Below are positions 43,964 through 52,757 of a stretch of 64,000 bases of DNA, piece after piece. Below the pieces are notes generated by a model. The model was given only the letters and a program-made list of their open reading frames with translations. It ran no database searches and had not been told where the DNA came from. This DNA is from Spirochaetia bacterium (GTDB lineage: Bacteria; Spirochaetota; Spirochaetia; Sphaerochaetales; Sphaerochaetaceae): NCBI GenBank assembly GCA_022482625.1, contig JAKVOU010000001.1:682001-746000 (forward strand), given 5' to 3'. The position numbers and the translations under genes were made by a program. Within the stretch, counting starts at the first letter, position 1; each line of letters opens with the position of its first letter.

Positions 43964-45384
43964 ATATTCCTGCGACATTGCTCTATTATGCACTGGGTAT
44001 CATCTGCATCGGCTGTGTCGTACTGTTCCATGAAGCAGCACATTTGTTTGCTGCAGGTATCTGTGGCATTGAGGTTGAGGTATTTTCCTTCGGTTTCGGT
44101 CCTAGGCTTGTAGGATGGCAGAAAGGAAATACTGAATTCAGAATATCGCTTCTGCCTTTTGGTGGTTATTGCAGGATGAAAGGTTCCGATGATCTGCTTA
44201 GGGCACTTGATGACAAAAGCGATACATTTACCCATGTTGAAAACGGCTCTCTCTTTTCAGTACATCCATTGCCCAGGGCAATGACCTATCTTGCAGGTCC
44301 TCTTGCGAATATCTTCCTGGCCATCATTTTATGTATTCTGCTGCAAGCAACACCTTATCAAGTACTCTCCCTCCCCGCTACAGTTGCGACAGTCAACGAT
44401 TACCCGACGCTCTTTACAGGTACATCGGCAAGTCCCGCATATGACCAAGGACTGCGGACAGGAGATATATTGCTTTCTATCGGTTCGATACCGATTACAG
44501 ACTGGGAACAGGCCTCTACGGTGCTACAGACATTGCAAAATGGACAGGCTGCAGTCAAAATCAGTAGGAATGGCAAGGAAGCTACATATACCATACAAGG
44601 AGAAGATACCGGAAATGGTACCTATCGTTTTGGCTTGACAAATCTCATACCTGCCCACGTTTCCTTGGTCAAACCATGGACACCGGAAAGAAAAGCTGGT
44701 TTGAAGGCCGGAGATTGGATCATAGGTTGCAACGGACAGGCAGTAACAAACAATCTCGACCTGCTTGCAGCTCTTGCGACTGTCACACCGTCATCAGGCG
44801 ATATACAACTGACCATACGGCATGCAGGAACAGATAAAAAGCAGGTCATTGCATACACGCCGATCTTTGTCAACAGCAAATTGCAGAACGGGTTCTCACT
44901 TGCGGCTCCCACAAGATGGATTGAAGGAAAAAAACTGGGCAAGGCAATAGGAAAAGGTACAGTTATGGCTTTTGGGTTGTTCACAGAAACAATCCATAGC
45001 TTATACAGTATTTTGACAGGAAAACAAGATGACGTAAGGCAGGTGCTGACAGGTCCTATGCGCGCAAGTTATATGATAGGAAACATCACGGCCCTAGGAT
45101 GGGAACACAGTGCTTACTCAGCCTTCAAGGCCTTGCTCTACCTGTTGGGTGTGGTTTCAGTTTCTCTTGCAATTGCAAACCTGATTCCACTTCCGAGCTT
45201 TGACGGCGGGCAGATACTCATTGCCTTGGGCGAAGCCATAACAAAACATAGGATCAATCCAAAAAATTATTGGCGGATACAGTTGATAGGTCTGGCCTGC
45301 ATCATACTGATTTTCATTCTTATGTATTATGTCGATATCAGGTATTTCTGGAATTCGCGTCATACAACGCACCTTCTTCCCTGA
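43960..45384 (+). CDS. rseP: RIP metalloprotease RseP (site-2 protease)
   Basis: RseP cleaves membrane-spanning substrates within the lipid bilayer, often anti-sigma factors. The zinc motif HEAAH sits at about 24-28 in the first membrane helix and the third catalytic part NLIPLPSFDGGQI near 406-418. Between them lie two PDZ domains (around 130-205 and 215-300; GLRTGDILLSIGSIPI and GLKAGDWIIGCNGQAV). The 474-residue length fits. ATG 43960 overlaps the dxr stop (ATGA). A ribosome-binding site is weak, so coupling is likely. Confidence 0.95.
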   Translation: MNIPATLLYYALGIICIGCVVLFHEAAHLFAAGICGIEVEVFSFGFGPRLVGWQKGNTEFRISLLPFGGYCRMKGSDDLLRALDDKSDTFTHVENGSLFSVHPLPRAMTYLAGPLANIFLAIILCILLQATPYQVLSLPATVATVNDYPTLFTGTSASPAYDQGLRTGDILLSIGSIPITDWEQASTVLQTLQNGQAAVKISRNGKEATYTIQGEDTGNGTYRFGLTNLIPAHVSLVKPWTPERKAGLKAGDWIIGCNGQAVTNNLDLLAALATVTPSSGDIQLTIRHAGTDKKQVIAYTPIFVNSKLQNGFSLAAPTRWIEGKKLGKAIGKGTVMAFGLFTETIHSLYSILTGKQDDVRQVLTGPMRASYMIGNITALGWEHSAYSAFKALLYLLGVVSVSLAIANLIPLPSFDGGQILIALGEAITKHRINPKNYWRIQLIGLACIILIFILMYYVDIRYFWNSRHTTHLLP

Positions 45385-45583
45385 CCTACAGTTATTCTCA
45401 AAAAGATAAAGATAATAAACTATATAATGGCACTATGGACAGGCCAACAAATCATGTAATCTGTTACATTATTTACCATCAGAAGGGCTTTTGACCGTGT
45501 TTATTTACAAAAGTTCCCGATATGGTTCCAATGATAATATGTAAATAATTCAATGCATCTAGGCAAGATGCTGGAGGAATAGT

Positions 45584-47041
45584 ATGGAATTACAACATAA
45601 GGCAACAAGAGTAGCAATCGGAACAGCCATTGATGTAGCTATCAGACATGCCAGAAAGAACAAAGAAGAAGGCATAAGGGACATAGTGAATCTTTTCACC
45701 AAGTATTTTGCGCCTACAAAAGCTGATGAGAAAGTTGGAGCCGGTGGCAACGCTTTTTCCGGAATTGCCAAGTTTGCACAGGATCCTGACTCAAAATGGG
45801 TCCGATATATTTCCAGACTGTTTGAAGAAATTGATCCAAAGGTTGCAAAGACACTCATTCTTAACCTTGCCTATGAAGCAGGTTACAGAGGACTTGCAAA
45901 GGTCCGGGAAACCAGCGTAAAGAATGATTGCAATGTCCCTTGGGCAATCATATTTGACCCGACAAGTGCCTGTAACATGCATTGCAAAGGCTGCTGGTCC
46001 GGTGAATATGGAACCAAGCAGAACCTGAGTTTTGACGATATGGATTCCATCGTTACCCAGGCAAAGGAATTGGGTGCTCACTTTTTCCTGATGACCGGAG
46101 GCGAACCACTGGTAAGGAAAAAGGATATAGTCAAACTTGCAAAGAAACATGACGACTGTGTCTTCCATTGCTTTACAAACGGAACATTGGTAGATGAACA
46201 GTTCTGTCAGGATATGTTGGATTGCGGGAATATCCTGCTTGCAATCAGCTTGGAAGGTTTCAAGGAAGAGAATGACTTCAGACGTGGTGATGGTAGCTTT
46301 GATGCAGTCATGAAAGCCATGGATTTGCTTAATGCACATCATCTGGGCTTCGGTACCTCCGTCTGTTGGACCAGCAAGAACTACAAGACAGTCATCAGTG
46401 ATGAATTCATCGACATGATCATTGAAAAAGGTTGCCGTTATGCTTGGTATTTCCATTTCATGCCAGTCGGACAATATACAGGAACAGATCTTATTCCTAC
46501 TCCGGAAGACCGTGAATATATGATGAAGCATCTGAGAGCCGTCCGTAATGCACATAGTGACAAGCTGATAGTTCCCCTTGATTTCCAGGATGACGGAGAA
46601 TTCGTAGGTGGCTGTATTGCAGGAGGAAAGCATTACCTCCACATAAATTCTAATGGTGATGTCGAACCTTGTGTCTTCATCCATTACTCCAGCGCAAATA
46701 TTCATGATGTCAGCTTGCTTGATGCGCTCAAACAGCCTCTGTTCATGGAATACCATCGTAACCAACCTTTCAACAAAAACCTCTACAAGCCTTGCCCAAT
46801 GCTGGAGAATCCCGATTTCCTGCCTAAGCTAGTCAAGGAAGCCGGTGCTCATTCCACGGATTTGGAAGCGCCTGAGGATGTGGATCATCTTTGTGCAAAG
46901 TGTGCTACATATGCAAAAGAATGGGCTCCTGTAGCTGACAGGCTCTGGGAACAGGTACCTGAAACTTCAAGAATAAAGGCTGAGAAGGCAGTCTTGCTGA
47001 AAGAAACTGCACAGAAAAATGCTAAAAGAGAAGATGCATAA
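45584..47041 (+). CDS. Radical SAM protein with C-terminal cysteine motifs
   Basis: The 485-residue enzyme has the radical SAM cluster motif CNMHCKGC at about 129-136 and the GGE motif MTGGEPL near 170, so it uses S-adenosylmethionine and a 4Fe-4S cluster for radical chemistry. The C-terminal part shows further cysteines in a SPASM-like pattern (CIAGG, GDVEPCVFIH, CPML) and HLCAKCATYA, likely for an auxiliary cluster. The first 110 residues form an unusual helical N-terminal extension. The ATG has GGAGGAA 5 nt upstream. It stands alone between rseP and a terminator, so no substrate can be proposed. Confidence 0.85.
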   Translation: MELQHKATRVAIGTAIDVAIRHARKNKEEGIRDIVNLFTKYFAPTKADEKVGAGGNAFSGIAKFAQDPDSKWVRYISRLFEEIDPKVAKTLILNLAYEAGYRGLAKVRETSVKNDCNVPWAIIFDPTSACNMHCKGCWSGEYGTKQNLSFDDMDSIVTQAKELGAHFFLMTGGEPLVRKKDIVKLAKKHDDCVFHCFTNGTLVDEQFCQDMLDCGNILLAISLEGFKEENDFRRGDGSFDAVMKAMDLLNAHHLGFGTSVCWTSKNYKTVISDEFIDMIIEKGCRYAWYFHFMPVGQYTGTDLIPTPEDREYMMKHLRAVRNAHSDKLIVPLDFQDDGEFVGGCIAGGKHYLHINSNGDVEPCVFIHYSSANIHDVSLLDALKQPLFMEYHRNQPFNKNLYKPCPMLENPDFLPKLVKEAGAHSTDLEAPEDVDHLCAKCATYAKEWAPVADRLWEQVPETSRIKAEKAVLLKETAQKNAKREDA

Positions 47042-47097
47042 CATGCGGTGGAAAAACTGTAAGTTGTAACATCCGAAAAGATATAGCAATTGCCTTG

Positions 47098-47127
47098 AAG
47101 CTGCCACTGAAAAAGTGGCAGCTTTTT
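47098..47127 (+). terminator. Rho-independent terminator of the radical SAM gene
   Basis: AAGCTGCCAC (47098-47107) pairs with GTGGCAGCTT (47115-47124) and the stem is followed by TTT. It lies about 57 nt after the stop at 47041. Confidence 0.92.
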
Positions 47128-47344
47128 CGTCATCAGACGAGATTCCTGCAAGTAACAAAAACCATAAGTTCATGTTATCGTGATGCTGTCACGGTGGCAC
47201 AAGAAAGGTCACCTTATTCTTTTTCATCGAAGGCCTTGTTTTGATCTAGCATATATAGACAAGGTAATCATCAGAAATTTTGACTACTTCCATTGATTTC
47301 CCTATGATTCCATTGCAAATCCAAATTTTGCGTTGACAGTTGTT
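47128..47344. other. Intergenic region after the radical SAM terminator
   Basis: Together with the terminator this makes a 303-bp gap. I see no gene, tRNA or strong promoter. It should carry the end of the minus-strand lipoprotein transcript. Confidence 0.5.
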
Positions 47345-48088
47345 TTATTTGATATAAAGTTCTGGTTCCTTGGTATTAATCAAGATAGTCATCGGTATTT
47401 CAATACAGGTCATTTCCGGTAACACATAAAATACAGGATCATCTATGATAGCCGTTGTTCCATCAGCTTTTTGTGCACATAAATATACACTTGAAACATC
47501 AGAGACTACATTTTTGTCAATATAAATGCGATATTTCAAATCGGAAAGCATTGCATCGACGATTGCCTGCATATTTGCATCATCAGAAGAAGACGTATTA
47601 TCATTACCTTCAGCAAAAAAATCAAGCAACGGAACAACCAGATACTTTGTAGATTTGTATGGTATGAACATAGCCGTATCGGGATCTGACGCATCTGCAG
47701 ATCCTGCAAGTTCGTTAGTGTCAATACCAAACGCTATTCCACTTTCTGTATCTGTATCAATTTTCTGCACATTGTAAAGATAATCAGGAAGAGCATCTGT
47801 GGGAATATTCGAAATAATATTATTGATGCCTGTTTCCGTATCTTTGCAGTTCTCAAGGCATTCAGACAACGACTCATTCTCGACAGTGGATGTAGATACT
47901 GCATTATCCTTTGAATCTAAGTCAGACATAGACAGCAAGGCTTTGGAGATGGTAATACGGTAATTGGTAAAATAGCCACCCTTGGTATTTGCAGAAACGT
48001 TTTGTACGACATCAACACACGATATACAACATAGACTACAGACTATGACAATGACTACTGAGGCATGTAGTCTTACGGATGATTTCAT
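47345..48088 (-). CDS. Putative lipoprotein of unknown function
   Basis: The 247-residue protein begins with a basic residue-poor hydrophobic signal and a lipobox-like CCISC, with the lipidated Cys at about 24. The mature part is acidic, Ser/Asp/Thr-rich, with no domain that I recognise. The ATG at 48088 has GGAG 6 nt upstream. It lies in the accessory patch between the radical SAM gene and the degraded dnaB fragment. Its companion lipoprotein is at 48448-50010. It may be surface-exposed. Confidence 0.6.
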   Translation of the reverse strand: MKSSVRLHASVVIVIVCSLCCISCVDVVQNVSANTKGGYFTNYRITISKALLSMSDLDSKDNAVSTSTVENESLSECLENCKDTETGINNIISNIPTDALPDYLYNVQKIDTDTESGIAFGIDTNELAGSADASDPDTAMFIPYKSTKYLVVPLLDFFAEGNDNTSSSDDANMQAIVDAMLSDLKYRIYIDKNVVSDVSSVYLCAQKADGTTAIIDDPVFYVLPEMTCIEIPMTILINTKEPELYIK

Positions 48089-48165
48089 TTTTTCTCCTTT
48101 TTTACCCTTTTTTCAATATAATAGGATTTTAGAAGAACAATAACTGCTTCACCCACATATAAGCC

Positions 48166-48395
48166 TTATTGCTGTCGATTTTTCTTCGCATACCCCTGTT
48201 TGTTCTGGTTATTTGCAGCCGGAGAAACATAATCATTTGCCAACTCTTCGAATTTGACCAAGCTCTTGTTGAAACCAAGCATCAGACGATCAGTGACACC
48301 ATTGTTTTACTTATGGGCAAAACAATAAGAGGAATATCAAGCTGCCATGCAAGTTGCTTCAGAGTCAAGGAAATACCGCTAATGACTCCGTGTCC
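48166..48395 (-). pseudogene. Degraded partial copy of the dnaB 3' end
   Basis: Positions 48166-48303 match the end of intact dnaB (50667-50804) at 136 of 138 positions, including the stop codon. After a deletion of about 170 bp relative to dnaB, positions 48318-48395 still match the region around dnaB 50970-51045, but at only about three-quarters identity. In frame the second block reads GISLTLKQLAWQLDIPLIVL, against GISRALKQLARELDIPIIVL in DnaB. There is no start codon and the helicase motifs are missing, so it is not functional. It is in the same orientation as dnaB, with the 48448-50010 lipoprotein gene in between. Confidence 0.9.
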
Positions 48396-48447
48396 GAAAA
48401 ATCTGTCTCTGCAACTCCTTTCAAAATAGTCAAAAACAAACAGGCAA

Positions 48448-50010
48448 TCAGAAAGCCCGTATAGCTCGAACCCTGTAGGAATAACTCTTGAGGCGGGCCA
48501 TCGTGGTGCAACTGCCAAAATAAACCATAAATGCAAGGTTGTCGGAGTTTCCCTGAGTAGAACTCCAATAACAAAAATCATTTAGGATTCCTCCGATGTT
48601 ACCTTTTTTGTATTGATTATATATTTCTACCAACTCGCCTAGTGTCGGCAAAAACCAGTTGCTATATGTTTTACCGTTACAGGACACTGTCTTACTAGCA
48701 CACACACTTATCGCCTTATCCCAATTATACTCTCCTTCATCCTCAGAAGCAGCTTCAAGTCGTTGGCCATTATAATAAAACACAAAGCCACCAGCAGGTC
48801 CTGTATCTCCCACGGAATAAGTTTTTCCTAATGTATAGGTTGCACTTGCGACACTGCTATTTGCCATACCACTCTTTACTGCCATGGCTTTTATTGTAGT
48901 CGTAGCACTCAGGGGAATGCTTCCTCCCGATGTAATATGGCTGCTGCTGGTTGTCGGTGTAGTACCGTCCGTCGTATAGTAGATGGTTGCACCACTGGTA
49001 CTTGTCATTGTCACTGTCTGGGTACTGGTAAAGGTCGTCCCACCTGCAGGACTGAAGGTCGGTGTTGCTACGGCAGAAACCGTGACGACTTGGCTGGCTC
49101 CCTCTGAATCCAGCAGGTCTGCCTTCACGGCAACTGCCTTTATCGTCTTGCTCTCTGCCAAGGTGAACGGAGCCGTATAGCTCTCTCTCGTACTGCTGGT
49201 GGCAGGGTCAGTCCCATCTGTCGTGTAGTAGATTGCCGCTTCTGCTGTATCGGTTGCTATGGTCACCTGCTTGCCGCCGGTAACATCACCTGTGCTTATC
49301 GTCGGTTGTGCTGCCTTGGAAAAGTCAGCGTCCTCGAAGCTTATCGTCCCGCTCGACTCCAGCCCCGTGAACACGTTCACCATGTCCATCCCTGAGAAAG
49401 TAATCTGGGTACCGGAAGGATTGGTAAACCTCACCCCTACCATGTAGTCGCCGGCATCGGCAGTGCCGCTTACTGCCACACTGCTGCTACTTATCGTCCC
49501 GGCAACATAGTCTTCTCCTATGTCTGCCCCTACTTCCTTGAAGGATGCCCCTAGGTCTTCCGGCCAGCTTATCCCTATGCTATAGGTCCCGGTATCACTT
49601 GTAAGGTAATGTAGGGTGAAGCTGATGGAACTCGTCTTACCTGAATTGACTGCGACTCCGGTTGCATCGGCCTGTTCGGTGATCACCGTCCCGTCGCTGT
49701 TCATCCCTTCCACATAGAAGTCCCAGGTGCCTACGGGAATGCTGGAGACCGTATTCTTTTCACCTAATATCAAGGTCTGCTTGGAAAGTGTCTTGCTGCT
49801 GTTCGTCTCTTCGCCCCAGAAGGACACCTGGGTGACCTTGGCACTGCTTCCGGGAGTTATTGACTTGGAGGTACTTTCACTTAGGCTAAACTGAAGGCTT
49901 CCATGGGGATCAGGTTCCTTGCAACCTGAAAGTAATAGCAAGGTAAAAAATAAAATGAACAAAAGTCCATATAAATATATAGGAAATCTAAGTTTTTTGT
50001 TTACAGACAT
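48448..50010 (-). CDS. Lipoprotein with chitobiase-C-like repeats and C-terminal DUF1566-like domain
   Basis: The 520-residue protein starts with a hydrophobic signal ending in a lipobox (LLLLSGC, Cys at about 29). The mid-part has two repeats of the chitobiase/beta-hexosaminidase C-terminal type, with YYTTDGTDPATSS and YYTTDGTTPTTSS motifs at about 255-400. The last 120 residues resemble DUF1566: NWFLPTLGELVEIYNQYK and a WSSTQ motif, ending VRAIRAF. It is probably anchored outside and binds sugar or protein. ATG 50010 follows AAAGGTG by 8 nt. The 5' two-thirds is clearly richer in G+C than the DUF1566-like end, suggesting a modular, recombined gene. Confidence 0.75.
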   Translation of the reverse strand: MSVNKKLRFPIYLYGLLFILFFTLLLLSGCKEPDPHGSLQFSLSESTSKSITPGSSAKVTQVSFWGEETNSSKTLSKQTLILGEKNTVSSIPVGTWDFYVEGMNSDGTVITEQADATGVAVNSGKTSSISFTLHYLTSDTGTYSIGISWPEDLGASFKEVGADIGEDYVAGTISSSSVAVSGTADAGDYMVGVRFTNPSGTQITFSGMDMVNVFTGLESSGTISFEDADFSKAAQPTISTGDVTGGKQVTIATDTAEAAIYYTTDGTDPATSSTRESYTAPFTLAESKTIKAVAVKADLLDSEGASQVVTVSAVATPTFSPAGGTTFTSTQTVTMTSTSGATIYYTTDGTTPTTSSSHITSGGSIPLSATTTIKAMAVKSGMANSSVASATYTLGKTYSVGDTGPAGGFVFYYNGQRLEAASEDEGEYNWDKAISVCASKTVSCNGKTYSNWFLPTLGELVEIYNQYKKGNIGGILNDFCYWSSTQGNSDNLAFMVYFGSCTTMARLKSYSYRVRAIRAF

Positions 50011-50666
50011 AGCAGACACCTTTTGCTCTACAAAGATTGTGGTTCTATGCGGATACAAGGATACCTTTTCTGAGTAGATTTTCATTTTGTCGGTTCTGAT
50101 TATGTCATAACTTTCATTATTTACAATAGACAACTATTATACAAATGTAAGAAAAATCATATATCTTAAATAAATCTTGTATTACTTCTGATAATTCTTT
50201 TCTCGCTGAAATCAAAAAAACAAGGTCATGATTAAGTTTTATCAAGATCAAATAGACGAAAGTCCATTAAAGATTAATTAACAATTCTTCATGCCAGCAA
50301 GCAATAACCTGCTGCAATATCATTGTCACTGAAATTGGACATCACATGTTTTTTCCCTAGGAAAAATCATATAACTATTTATAAAACATAGAATAACTAA
50401 ACAAATAATTGTAGCAAATCATACAGTTTTCCCAAAGCAATTCAGTCCAATAGCATTTAGGTTGCTTGCCTTGTTACATTTAGCAACAATACTGCTACAG
50501 AGTGCCCAGGCTTCTGGGAACATAACCAATCGGCTTCATAAGCCTTGATATGCTTTGAATCTTCTAGTTTTTTTCATGCAATAAATATGTCATAACTTTT
50601 GTATGAATTACACTACATAAAGAGTTGTTACATGGATTTCTCAATATCAATCTGACAATTATAACT
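50011..50666. other. AT-rich intergenic region before the lipoprotein gene and after dnaB
   Basis: I see no gene in these 656 bp. Very AT-rich tracts follow 50134. One short stem, CCCAG-GCTT-CTGGG, occurs near 50507-50520 without a T-run. A 14-bp string, TATGTCATAACTTT, appears at about 50101 and again near 50587 in the same orientation; its meaning is unknown. Probable content: the end of the ribosomal-protein-dnaB operon transcript and the lipoprotein promoter. Confidence 0.5.
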
Positions 50667-52067
50667 TTATTGCTGTCGATTTTTCTTCGCATAACCCTGT
50701 TTGTTCTGGTTATTTGCAGCCGGAGGAACATAATCATTTGCCAACTCTTCGAATTTGACCAAGCTCTTGTTGAAACCAAGCATCAGACGATCAGTGACAC
50801 CATTACGGTTTTTTGCAACAACAACTTCCGTATTCTGCACTGCATTGTCTTCCATTTTGTCACGATGCAGAAAAATGACTACATCTGCATCTTGTTCGAT
50901 AGAACCGGATTCCCTCAAATCGGCAAGCTTAGGCATGACCCCATCACTTTGTCTACCGACCTGAGATAAGACAATGATAGGAATATCAAGCTCTCGAGCA
51001 AGTTGCTTCAGGGCCCTGGAAATACCGGCAATTACTTCGTGTCTAGGAGTCTGGCTATTGACATCAGTTGCTTGGATCAAGCCAATATAGTCAATGAAAA
51101 GGACATCAATATGCCGTTCCCTCTTCATCTTTCTTGCTTGGCTTCTCAACTCAACCAAAGTCATATTCGGAGTATCTTGGATATAAAGTTTACAATTGTT
51201 GAGAATATCAGCTGCATTGATGATTGCATCAAGCTCATTCTGGGTAAGAACCCCAGACCTGATATGGGCAAAGTTCACTCGGCTTATGCTGGCAATCATC
51301 CGTTCCACCAAGGAAGTCGCCGGCATCTCAAGAGACATGAATCCGACACATTTCTTTTCACGGGTAATCATATTCAGGGCAAGAGAAAGTGCAAAGGCTG
51401 TTTTTCCGATTGAAGGACGTGCACCGATAATTATATATTCCTGAGGTTTGAACCCACCGGAAATGAATGAATCAAGTTTTGTAAAGTCCGTTTTTACAGC
51501 CCTAGGATTACCGCCATTGTTCATCCTGTCCTGGATATTCTGAACGGCATCAAGAAGAAGCTTATCGACTTCCTTGTATTCATTCTCTGCCATATTGAGG
51601 TCATTGAGACGGGAAAACTGTTCTTCACCTTTATCAACGACATCCTGGATATTCTCACCTTCATCAAAGGCTTTGTCCCGCAACGAAGAAGTCAGCACAA
51701 GCAACTGACGCCGCAGAGACAGACTCTTGAGTATCCTGGCATAATAAGTAGCATTCGTTGTTGACGGGACATCATCCGTCAGTGACGAAATATAGGCCAG
51801 ACCACCACACTTCTCAATCAAATCATGTGATTTTACATAATCAGCCAATGTAATCAAATCAATGGTCTGGGCACTGTTTTCATTATGGAAATCAAGCATC
51901 GCCTGGTATATGGTCTGGTGTCCGAGCTTATAGAAATCCTCTTTGGCCAATATAGGCTGAATTTCCAAAAGTACCGTACTATCCAACAGGATAGCACCTA
52001 ACACAGCCCGTTCCGCCTCAATATTATTGGGCGGAACAAGTCCAATACCTGACGATGCCGTTGACAC
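50667..52067 (-). CDS. dnaB: Replicative DNA helicase DnaB
   Basis: DnaB is the hexameric helicase of the replication fork. The 466-residue protein has the N-terminal helical domain (AERAVLGAILLDSTVL at 18-33) and a RecA-like motor with Walker A GARPSIGKTAFALSLAL at about 213-229, CVGFMSLEMPATSLVERM near 237-254, the Walker B FIDYIGLIQ near 322-330 and IIVLSQVGRQSDG. It starts with GTG at 52067, one base inside the rplI stop. The last 46 codons are duplicated at 48166-48303. Confidence 0.96.
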   Translation of the reverse strand: MSTASSGIGLVPPNNIEAERAVLGAILLDSTVLLEIQPILAKEDFYKLGHQTIYQAMLDFHNENSAQTIDLITLADYVKSHDLIEKCGGLAYISSLTDDVPSTTNATYYARILKSLSLRRQLLVLTSSLRDKAFDEGENIQDVVDKGEEQFSRLNDLNMAENEYKEVDKLLLDAVQNIQDRMNNGGNPRAVKTDFTKLDSFISGGFKPQEYIIIGARPSIGKTAFALSLALNMITREKKCVGFMSLEMPATSLVERMIASISRVNFAHIRSGVLTQNELDAIINAADILNNCKLYIQDTPNMTLVELRSQARKMKRERHIDVLFIDYIGLIQATDVNSQTPRHEVIAGISRALKQLARELDIPIIVLSQVGRQSDGVMPKLADLRESGSIEQDADVVIFLHRDKMEDNAVQNTEVVVAKNRNGVTDRLMLGFNKSLVKFEELANDYVPPAANNQNKQGYAKKNRQQ

Positions 52068-52738
52068 TACTGTGTATCCTCAGCAGAAGCAGCGGTACTC
52101 TCTTCTGCAGCAACTTCAGCAGTTTCTTCTGCAGGAGCAGCCTCAGCTTCTGCAGCAGCTTTTGCTTTTGCAGCTTCTTCAGCTTCTGCAGCGGCCTTTG
52201 CCTTTGCAGCTTCTTCAGCTTCTGCAATGGCCTTTGCCTTTGCAGCAGCCTCAGCAGCCTTACGGGCTTCAGCTTCCCTCTGTCTGATGATTGCTTCGCT
52301 TTCAACGATAAGTTTCACAGTAGCGGATTCATTTTCATACAAACGGATACGGACACTATATGTACCTACCATCTTTATGAGATGGGAAGAAACCTCAATA
52401 CGTTTCCGTTCAATTTCAATACCTTCCTTGGCCAATGCCGCCTGCACCATACTGGAAGTAACGCTACCAAACAACTTGCCACTGTCACCTGCGGAAACCA
52501 CAAGGTTAAGGGTAAGTCCATCCAGACGCTCCTTCAAAGAAGCAGCTGCCTTCCTCTTTTCAGTCTTTCTTGATTCAATAGCAGCCGCACGGCTGGCAAA
52601 CAAAGCTACATTAGCTCTGTTATAGGCAACAGCAGCACCGGTCGGCAATAAAAAATTACGGCCATATCCGTCTTTGACGGTAACGACATCGCCCTCTTCT
52701 CCGAGGTTCACAACATCCTGATTGAGAATGATCTTCAT
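52067..52738 (-). CDS. rplI: 50S ribosomal protein L9 with Ala/Glu-rich tail
   Basis: bL9 binds 23S rRNA near the L1 stalk. The N-terminal motif MKIILNQDVVNLGEEGDVVTVKDGYGRNFLLPTGAA is typical. At 223 residues it is about 75 longer than most L9 proteins; the extra part (about 145-223) is a low-complexity Ala/Lys/Glu repeat with units like AEAEEAAKAKAA, visible at DNA level as direct repeats at 52090-52265. The tail probably forms a long exposed helix. Its stop overlaps the dnaB GTG start by one base. Confidence 0.95.
   Translation of the reverse strand: MKIILNQDVVNLGEEGDVVTVKDGYGRNFLLPTGAAVAYNRANVALFASRAAAIESRKTEKRKAAASLKERLDGLTLNLVVSAGDSGKLFGSVTSSMVQAALAKEGIEIERKRIEVSSHLIKMVGTYSVRIRLYENESATVKLIVESEAIIRQREAEARKAAEAAAKAKAIAEAEEAAKAKAAAEAEEAAKAKAAAEAEAAPAEETAEVAAEESTAASAEDTQ
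52090..52265. repeat. Imperfect tandem repeat encoding the L9 tail
   Basis: On the plus strand the unit GCAGCTTCTTCAGCTTCTGC followed by a GGCCTTTGCCTTT-like stretch recurs about three times, with the ends of the copies diverging. It encodes alternating Ala-rich and Lys/Glu-rich blocks of rplI. Such repeats can change copy number. Confidence 0.75.
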
Positions 52739-52757
52739 ATCGAAAACTCCTTCTTCG

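Noticed and set aside
45791-46765. 324-residue minus-strand open frame
   Set aside because: It is antisense to the radical SAM gene with intact motifs and has no domain pattern of its own.
47332-47360. TTGACA followed by TATAAA on the plus strand
   Set aside because: Spacing is only 14 bp and the site would run antisense into the lipoprotein gene.
50101-50600. TATGTCATAACTTT repeated twice, possible insertion-site repeat
   Set aside because: Only 14 bp in an AT-rich region, with no further symmetry or mobile gene beside it.
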